Below are positions 28,099-32,938 of a stretch of 32,938 nucleotides of DNA, piece by piece. Source of the stretch: Selenomonas sp. FOBRC6 (lineage in GTDB: Bacteria; Bacillota; Negativicutes; Selenomonadales; Selenomonadaceae); NCBI RefSeq assembly GCF_000286455.1, contig NZ_ALKG01000079.1:1-32938 (forward strand), in the 5' to 3' direction. How positions within the stretch are numbered: the stretch's first letter is position 1; the number at the start of each line of letters is the position of its first letter. Made by a program: the position numbers and the translations under genes. The notes under the pieces were generated by a model that was not told the origin of the DNA, searched no databases, and worked only from the letters and a program-made list of their open reading frames with translations.

Positions 28099-29056
28099 GC
28101 AAGCACTGCTCTGCACGCTTCTCTGCCTCCTCCTCGCAGCCGCTCTCATCGGCGGCTGCGGGGGAGAGCAGGAGAATGCGGCAGAGCAATCTGTGTTCTA
28201 TCGCGGAACAGACGGCATGGGCGTGGAGGTCGTTTTGCCGGAGAAGCCTCAACGTGTTGTCTCGCTTGGGCTTGCGACAGATGAGATCCTCCTCGCCATT
28301 GCTCCACCCGAACAGATTGCGGCGCTCACGGCCTACGCGGATGATCCCGGGCTCTCCTCGATGACGGAGGCGGCAAAGGCAGTTCCCGTGAAGCTCAAGG
28401 ATCGGAGCCCCGAGCGCGTGCTTGCGCTCCATCCCAATCTCGTCTTTACCACGGACGGTGTGCCGAAGGAGCTCGTGGAGAGTCTGCGCGACCTCGGGCT
28501 GACGGTCTATGCCTCGCGCACACCGAAGCGTGTCGAGGGGATCTTTACGCGCATTGAGGAGGTCGGCAGGCTCGTCGGACAGGAGGAGAATGCCGCCGCA
28601 CTCATCGCCGAGAAGCGCGCACGCCTCGCGGATGTGGAGCGCCGTGTCGGGGACATCCCCGAGGCGGAGCGCCCCATCGTCGTCGCGTTTGCGTTCAGCG
28701 GCGTGTTCGGACAGAAGGACGGGCTCTTTGACGATATGTGCCGCCATGCCTCGCTGCGCAACGGCGCCGCAATGGTCGGGCTGACAGCAGAGACACCTGT
28801 CTCCATGGAGCAGATTGTTGCGCTCGACCCCGATGTTTTCCTGCTGCCGACATGGAGTGCGGAGGGGGAAAAGACGGAGGAGTTCCGTGCGAAGCTCCGC
28901 AGTGACCCTCTGTTCATGCATGTGAAGGCGGTGCGGGAGAACCACCTCTACGCCGTGCCCGATACCTACCGCTACAGTGCGGGGCAGAATGCGATCGAGT
29001 GCGTCTATGAGCTGGCGCGCGCGGTGTACCCCGAGCGCTTTGCAGATGTGAAGTAG
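28088..29056 (+). CDS. Periplasmic substrate-binding lipoprotein (BtuF/FepB-like, PF01497 type)
   Basis: 322 residues. The N-terminus is a lipoprotein signal with LIGGC, predicted lipidated at Cys24. The typical pattern of iron/B12-type binding proteins follows: RVVSLGLATDEILLAI, then a YADDPGLS block, SPERVLALHPNLVFTT, and in the second lobe SMEQIVALDPDVFLLPTW and VRENHLYAVPD. It should hand a ligand from the receptor to an ABC importer, whose permease and ATPase are not in this window. The ATG lies inside the receptor gene, without a clear ribosome binding site, which points to translational coupling. B12 as ligand is inferred from context. Confidence 0.87.
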   Translation: MRSKQALLCTLLCLLLAAALIGGCGGEQENAAEQSVFYRGTDGMGVEVVLPEKPQRVVSLGLATDEILLAIAPPEQIAALTAYADDPGLSSMTEAAKAVPVKLKDRSPERVLALHPNLVFTTDGVPKELVESLRDLGLTVYASRTPKRVEGIFTRIEEVGRLVGQEENAAALIAEKRARLADVERRVGDIPEAERPIVVAFAFSGVFGQKDGLFDDMCRHASLRNGAAMVGLTAETPVSMEQIVALDPDVFLLPTWSAEGEKTEEFRAKLRSDPLFMHVKAVRENHLYAVPDTYRYSAGQNAIECVYELARAVYPERFADVK

Positions 29057-29066
29057 GGCGATAAAG

Positions 29067-30092
29067 ATGAATCCGCTGCGCATGATGGTGCTGAGCCTCA
29101 CGGGATCATGCAATCTCGCATGCCGCTATTGCTACGCATCGGAGCAGGATGCGCGCACGATGACGTGGGACACGGCGCGGCGCGCCGTTGATCTCGCGGC
29201 GGAGGGCGGAGCTCCCTTCATCCTCCAGTTCTCGGGCGGCGAGCCGCTGCTCGCATTGCCGCTCCTCGTGCAGATTGCGGACTATGTTCGCGGGAATCGC
29301 ATACGGGCGCGCATGGATATTCAGACGAACGGGACGCTCATCTCCGATGAGGCTGCGGATGTTCTCTGCGATGCGGGAATTGGTGTCGGTGTGAGCCTCG
29401 ACGGCAGACCAGATGTGCACGATGCACTCCGCTGCTTTCCCAACGGGCGCGGGACATCCTCTGCTGTGATTGCAGGGATTCAGCGCCTCACGGCGCGCGG
29501 GAAGGAGATTGGTCTGACCGCAGTCGTCACGGCTGAGAATGTCGCGTCGCTCCCCGGTGTCATCGAGATGGCATACTATCTCGGCAATGTGCGCAGAGTT
29601 GGCTTTGACCTTCTGCGCGGACAGGGGCGCGGTGTCAGTGTGAGACCTGCGCGGGAGGAAGATGTTGCCCTTGCGATGGAGCGTGTCTTTGCACTGTGCA
29701 GGAAGCTCAAGCGGCTTACCGGTCGACATATTGTCATCGCACAGGCAGAGCAGGCATCATGCCTTGCGCAGCGCACGGACGGCGGATTCTCCCACTGTCA
29801 TGCAATGAGCGGCGCGGGCATTCATGTCGATGCGCTTGGGCGCATCTATGCGTGCTCCTCCTTTGTCGGCGATGAACGCTTTTTGCTCGGCGATGTCGCG
29901 CATGGCATTGATGCGCGTCGGCAGGGAGAACTGGCGCGTGAAATGCAGAGGACGATGGCGTTTTGCTGCACCTGTACGGATTTCCTCCGCTGTGGCGGTG
30001 CGTGCTATGCGCGCATGGCGGGAGAGCATGCCATCTGTACGGCGGAGTGCGCGCTTAAACGCGCGGCGATTAAGGAAGCAGCATCTAAATAA
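29067..30092 (+). CDS. Radical SAM protein with SPASM-like Cys-rich C-terminus
   Basis: 341 residues. The radical SAM cluster motif CxxxCxxC is Cys15, Cys19 and Cys22 in CNLACRYCY, followed by FSGGEPLL (SAM-binding GGE) and the QTNGTLI and GVSLDG strands of the partial TIM barrel. The C-terminal part has nine more cysteines (244, 263, 300, 301, 303, 309, 313, 324, 328), including a [11 protein letters not shown] block, enough for two auxiliary iron-sulfur clusters. SPASM proteins often modify peptides or mature enzymes, but no precursor peptide gene is seen nearby. It lies ten bases after the binding-protein gene, so a role in processing the imported tetrapyrrole or maturing the chelatase is possible. 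The substrate is unknown. Confidence 0.88.
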   Translation: MNPLRMMVLSLTGSCNLACRYCYASEQDARTMTWDTARRAVDLAAEGGAPFILQFSGGEPLLALPLLVQIADYVRGNRIRARMDIQTNGTLISDEAADVLCDAGIGVGVSLDGRPDVHDALRCFPNGRGTSSAVIAGIQRLTARGKEIGLTAVVTAENVASLPGVIEMAYYLGNVRRVGFDLLRGQGRGVSVRPAREEDVALAMERVFALCRKLKRLTGRHIVIAQAEQASCLAQRTDGGFSHCHAMSGAGIHVDALGRIYACSSFVGDERFLLGDVAHGIDARRQGELAREMQRTMAFCCTCTDFLRCGGACYARMAGEHAICTAECALKRAAIKEAASK

Positions 30093-30109
30093 AAACAAGG
30101 ATTACACGA

Positions 30110-31138
30110 ATGAAAACGAAAGCAATATATCCGTTTACGGCGATTGTCGGACAGGAGGAGATGAAGACTGCGCTCCTCCTCAGCATCATCATGCCCACAC
30201 TTGGCGGTGTGCTGATCAAGGGGGAGAAGGGCACGGCGAAATCCACCGCCGTCCGCGCCGCAGCCGCACTCCTGCCGCATCTGCAGGCGGTGCAGGGCTG
30301 TGCCTGTCACTGCGATCCATCCGTCCCCGAGCTCTACTGCGATGCCTGTTGTAGGCGCGCGGAGGAGGGCACGATCACCGCAGAGGAGATGCCGATGCGC
30401 GTGGTGGAGCTGCCCGTCAGTGCGACCGAGGATCGCGTGGTCGGTACGCTCGATATGGAGGCGGCGATTCAGCACGGGCGCAAGGAGTTCGAGCCGGGGA
30501 TTCTGGCGGCGGCGAACCGCAATATCCTCTATGTGGATGAGATCAATCTGCTCGAGGATCACATTGTGGACATTCTCCTCGACTCGGCGGCGATGGGCGT
30601 GAATACCGTCGAGCGCGAGGGGATTTCCTATGCGCATCCCGCGCGCTTCGTGCTCGTCGGGACGATGAATCCCGAGGAGGGGGACATTCGTCCGCAGCTG
30701 CTTGACCGCTTTGCGCTCTCGGTTACGGTTGCGGGGGAGGCCGCACCTGAGACCCGCGTCGAGGTCATCCGTCGGCGGATCGCCTACGAGCGCGATCCCG
30801 ATGCCTTTGCTGCCGCCTACGCAGGGGAGCAGGAGCAGCTGCGTGCACAGATTACAGAGGCGCGCGATCGCATCGTCTCTGTGGAGGTGCCGGATGCTGC
30901 GCTTGATCTGGCGGCGCAGATCTCGCTCGCGCTTGGCGTCGATGGACACCGCGCCGACATCACGCTCATCAAGGCGGGGATTGCACACGCCGCGCTCGTG
31001 GGGCGCGCGACGGTCACGGCCGAGGACTTGCAGCGCGTGAGCCGCCTCGTCCTCGCGCACCGTCTGCGCCGTCGTCCCTTTGAGGAGGGCGCGGCAGATT
31101 GGAGTGCCGTGGATGCGATTCTGAGCGGGGCTGCATGA
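30110..31138 (+). CDS. Magnesium/cobalt-chelatase-type AAA+ ATPase (ChlI/BchI-like)
   Basis: 342 residues, the usual size of a ChlI subunit. The Walker A motif is GEKGTAKST at 38-46, followed by a Cys-rich insertion (Cys64, 66, 68, 77, 80, 81) that can bind metal and is known from several CobN-associated ChlI proteins. Walker B and the sensor region read [10 protein letters not shown] near 139-148 and [20 protein letters not shown]. The C-terminal lid has the [20 protein letters not shown] pattern. ChlI hexamers drive a ChlD/ChlH or CobN partner with ATP. It follows the radical SAM gene by 17 bases and precedes the ChlD-like gene by 22. Co or Mg specificity cannot be read from the sequence. 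Confidence 0.9.
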   Translation: MKTKAIYPFTAIVGQEEMKTALLLSIIMPTLGGVLIKGEKGTAKSTAVRAAAALLPHLQAVQGCACHCDPSVPELYCDACCRRAEEGTITAEEMPMRVVELPVSATEDRVVGTLDMEAAIQHGRKEFEPGILAAANRNILYVDEINLLEDHIVDILLDSAAMGVNTVEREGISYAHPARFVLVGTMNPEEGDIRPQLLDRFALSVTVAGEAAPETRVEVIRRRIAYERDPDAFAAAYAGEQEQLRAQITEARDRIVSVEVPDAALDLAAQISLALGVDGHRADITLIKAGIAHAALVGRATVTAEDLQRVSRLVLAHRLRRRPFEEGAADWSAVDAILSGAA

Positions 31139-31160
31139 GCGCCTGTGCGGAGGAAAAATC

Positions 31161-32856
31161 TTGCATACGATGCATTTTCCGTTGACTGCCATTGTCGGGC
31201 AGGAGTCTGTAAAGCGTGCGCTCATGGCGGCGCTCGTCAATCCGCGCGCGGGCGGTCTCCTGATCTCGGGCACGCGCGGCACGGCGAAGTCCGTACTCGT
31301 TCGTGCGGCGACTCCCTTTACGCAGACGGGGCGCATTGTGGAGCTCCCGCTCGGTGCGTCCGAGGATATGGTCTTCGGGACGATTGATGTGGAGGCGGCT
31401 CTGCAGCACGGCACGCGCCGTCTGCGTCGTGGGATTCTGCATCGTGCCCGCAATACCGTGCTCTACATGGACGAGGTCAATCTCCTGCGCGAGGATCTGC
31501 TTGCCGCCGTACTCCGCTGTGCGGCGGACGGACTGCTTCACCTCGAGCGCGACGGGCTTTCGTATGCCGAGGCCGTTTCCTATACGCCGATCGGCACGAT
31601 GGATCCCGCAGAGGGGGCACTTCGTCTTGCGCTCTTGGATTCCTTCGGCATGTTTGCGGCGATGGACGAGGAGCAGGATGCAGGCCTGCGGCGCGAGATC
31701 GTGGCGCGCGTTCTTGCCTACGAGCGCGACCCGCTGGCATTCTGTTCCGCCTATGCCGCGCAGGAGGCGGAACTTTTGGAGCAGATTCGCAATGCGCGCA
31801 ATCGTCTGCCTGCAGTTGAGGCGCCGTCTGCGATCCTGCACTTTGCGGCGGCATGTGTCCTGCGTGCGCGCTGCGCGGGCAATCATGCGGAGATTTATTT
31901 GATTGAAGCGGCGCGCGCCTTTGCGGCGCTTGCGGGACGGGACTATGTACTGCCCGCAGACGTGGAGGAGGCGGCGGCGTTTGTACTCGTGCACCGCATG
32001 AGCCGCTCGCGTGAGGAGGAGCAGCCGCACGTACCGCAGGAAAATCCCTCGCCACAGGAAAATCGTGAGGGTGATGATCTGCCCGATGTCTCCGCGCCCT
32101 CCTCGGCGGAGGCCGGGAGCGGAGCGGGGGCGTCGGAGACGCAGCAGGAGGGAGAGGACGCGGGTGCGTCCTCCGAGGAGATGCCGAGCGCCGATGATGA
32201 GCGTGTCGCTGCGCCGCTTGAAAATATCATGGCGAGCCTCTCACTCCTCCATATGAAGATGCGCGTGCAGGGCGGCAAGAGCGGCAGGCGGGACATTGTG
32301 CAGCTGCGCACGGCGGGCGGACGCTGTCTGCGCACCGAGCTGTCGCATGGCGACGCGCATCCTGACCTTGCCCTCGCGGCAACCCTGCGCGCAGCTGCGC
32401 CGCATCAGCGCCGCCGCAGGGGTACACAGGCGGTCGTGATCCGCGCGGAGGATGTGCGCGTCTGGGTGCGTGCGCAGCGCTCGGCGGCAAACATCCTCTT
32501 CCTTGTCGATGCCAGCGGCTCGATGGGGGCACGCGAGCGCATGCGCACGGTCAAGGGCGCGATCCTCGCCCTCCTGCAGGAGGCGTATCAAAAGCGCGAC
32601 CGCGTGGGGCTCATCGCCCTACAAATCCCGTGCGCAATGGGGGTGATGCCGTGCAGCGCGCGCTGCGTGCGGCGGAGGAGCTCGCGGGGAGACGGATGCG
32701 CTCACGCTTGTACTCGACACGGAGCGCGCCATGCCGCGCGTCGGCATTGCACCCGAGATCGCGCGGCGCATGAGGGCGCGCTATTACACCTTGGAGCAGC
32801 TGACGGCAGAGGGCGTGCTCGAGATTGTTCGCACATCGCGCAGAATGCAGGAGTAA
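31161..32856 (+). pseudogene. ChlD-like AAA+/VWA chelatase subunit, damaged in the VWA domain
   Basis: TTG at 31161 is favoured because GCGGAGGA lies just upstream; ATG 31170 is an alternative. The N-terminal AAA+ domain has GTRGTAKS at 37-44, LYMDEVNLL and PIGTMDPAEG. An acidic Pro/Glu/Ser linker (about 290-355) and a VWA domain with DASGSM at 450-455 follow. After RDRVGLIA (about 32617) the reading fails. Homology resumes in another frame (NGGDAVQRALRAAEELAG, 32636-32689), then in a third frame (TDALTLVLDTERAMPRVG onwards), ending at TAA 32854-32856. Compared with relatives about 60 residues are missing, including the Thr and second Asp of the metal site. The literal frame runs on to 32882 with an unrelated tail. 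This could be a true pseudogene or an assembly error. Confidence 0.8.
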
Positions 32857-32878
32857 TCCTGCAGCAAAGGAGCAGAAG

Positions 32879-32938
32879 ATGAAGATTGCAGTCTATACGA
32901 ATATCCTGCGCGTTCGCGTGCTCGCACGCCGTTGCGCC
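32879..32938 (+). CDS. Start of a further gene in the operon, cut by the window end
   Basis: Twenty codons from the ATG at 32879, with AAAGGA upstream; the protein begins MKIAVYTNILRVRVLARRCA. It lies 22 bases after the reconstructed stop of the ChlD-like gene. By position it is a good candidate for the large CobN/ChlH-type subunit that such ChlI-ChlD pairs serve, but 20 residues do not prove it. Confidence 0.55.
   Translation, partial: MKIAVYTNILRVRVLARRCA

Noticed and set aside
30299-30352. The Cys cluster of the ChlI-like protein as a sign of a separate zinc-finger gene or fusion
   Set aside because: It sits inside the AAA+ domain between Walker A and Walker B, where ChlI proteins of CobN-type systems often carry such an insertion.
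32636-32882. The literal frame-1 tail of the ChlD-like protein as a genuine novel C-terminus
   Set aside because: Its Cys/Arg/His-rich sequence is unrelated to anything in the family, while two other frames in the same stretch carry clear VWA-domain homology.

Overview
The window looks like chromosome of a GC-rich diderm Firmicute of the class Negativicutes, most like Selenomonas or a close relative. This rests on gene content, not on a database search. Firmicute-type gene orders (hrcA-grpE-dnaK-dnaJ behind a CIRCE operator; rimP-nusA-rnpM-ylxQ-infB-rbfA-nrnA-truB) sit beside outer-membrane functions (a TonB-dependent receptor and a repeat-rich exoprotein). Every gene reads on the + strand. 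TTG and GTG starts are frequent.

Layout. 1-1842: the 3' end of a large surface protein with about 97-99-residue MBG-like repeats, then two related hairpins, the second a terminator. 1961-6760: the HrcA-controlled heat-shock operon, closed by a strong terminator. 6766-8778: an unrecognised 516-residue protein behind its own promoter and a small membrane protein. 8802-16048: promoter, leader hairpin and the translation/transcription operon rimP to truB, closed by a terminator. 16047-19026: an M16C-type zinc metallopeptidase. 19033-20038: dapA with its own promoter and terminator. 20065-25662: a tight run of homocysteine methyltransferase, folE, folP, folB, a folK-DHFR fusion, ung and a lipoprotein MsrA-MsrB fusion. 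25716-26089: promoter, cobalamin riboswitch and terminator. 26170-32938: TonB-dependent receptor, substrate-binding lipoprotein, radical SAM/SPASM protein, ChlI-like AAA+ ATPase, a damaged ChlD-like AAA+/VWA protein, and the first 20 codons of another gene.

How the genes work together. The folate run covers GTP to tetrahydrofolate steps (GTP cyclohydrolase I, aldolase, pyrophosphokinase, dihydropteroate synthase, reductase) next to a methionine-forming methyltransferase, with DNA and methionine-sulfoxide repair genes attached. The last cluster is the most interesting part. A B12 riboswitch heads an uptake receptor and binding protein, followed by a radical SAM enzyme and the two AAA+ partners of a CobN/ChlH-type metal chelatase. 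It suggests capture of a corrinoid or other tetrapyrrole coupled to metal insertion or removal. The ChlD-like gene carries an internal deletion and a frameshift in its VWA domain, so the copy as given is probably inactive or mis-assembled.

No tRNA, rRNA, CRISPR array, insertion sequence or phage gene was seen. The only stretch over 300 bases without a gene is 25663-26169, which holds the riboswitch region.
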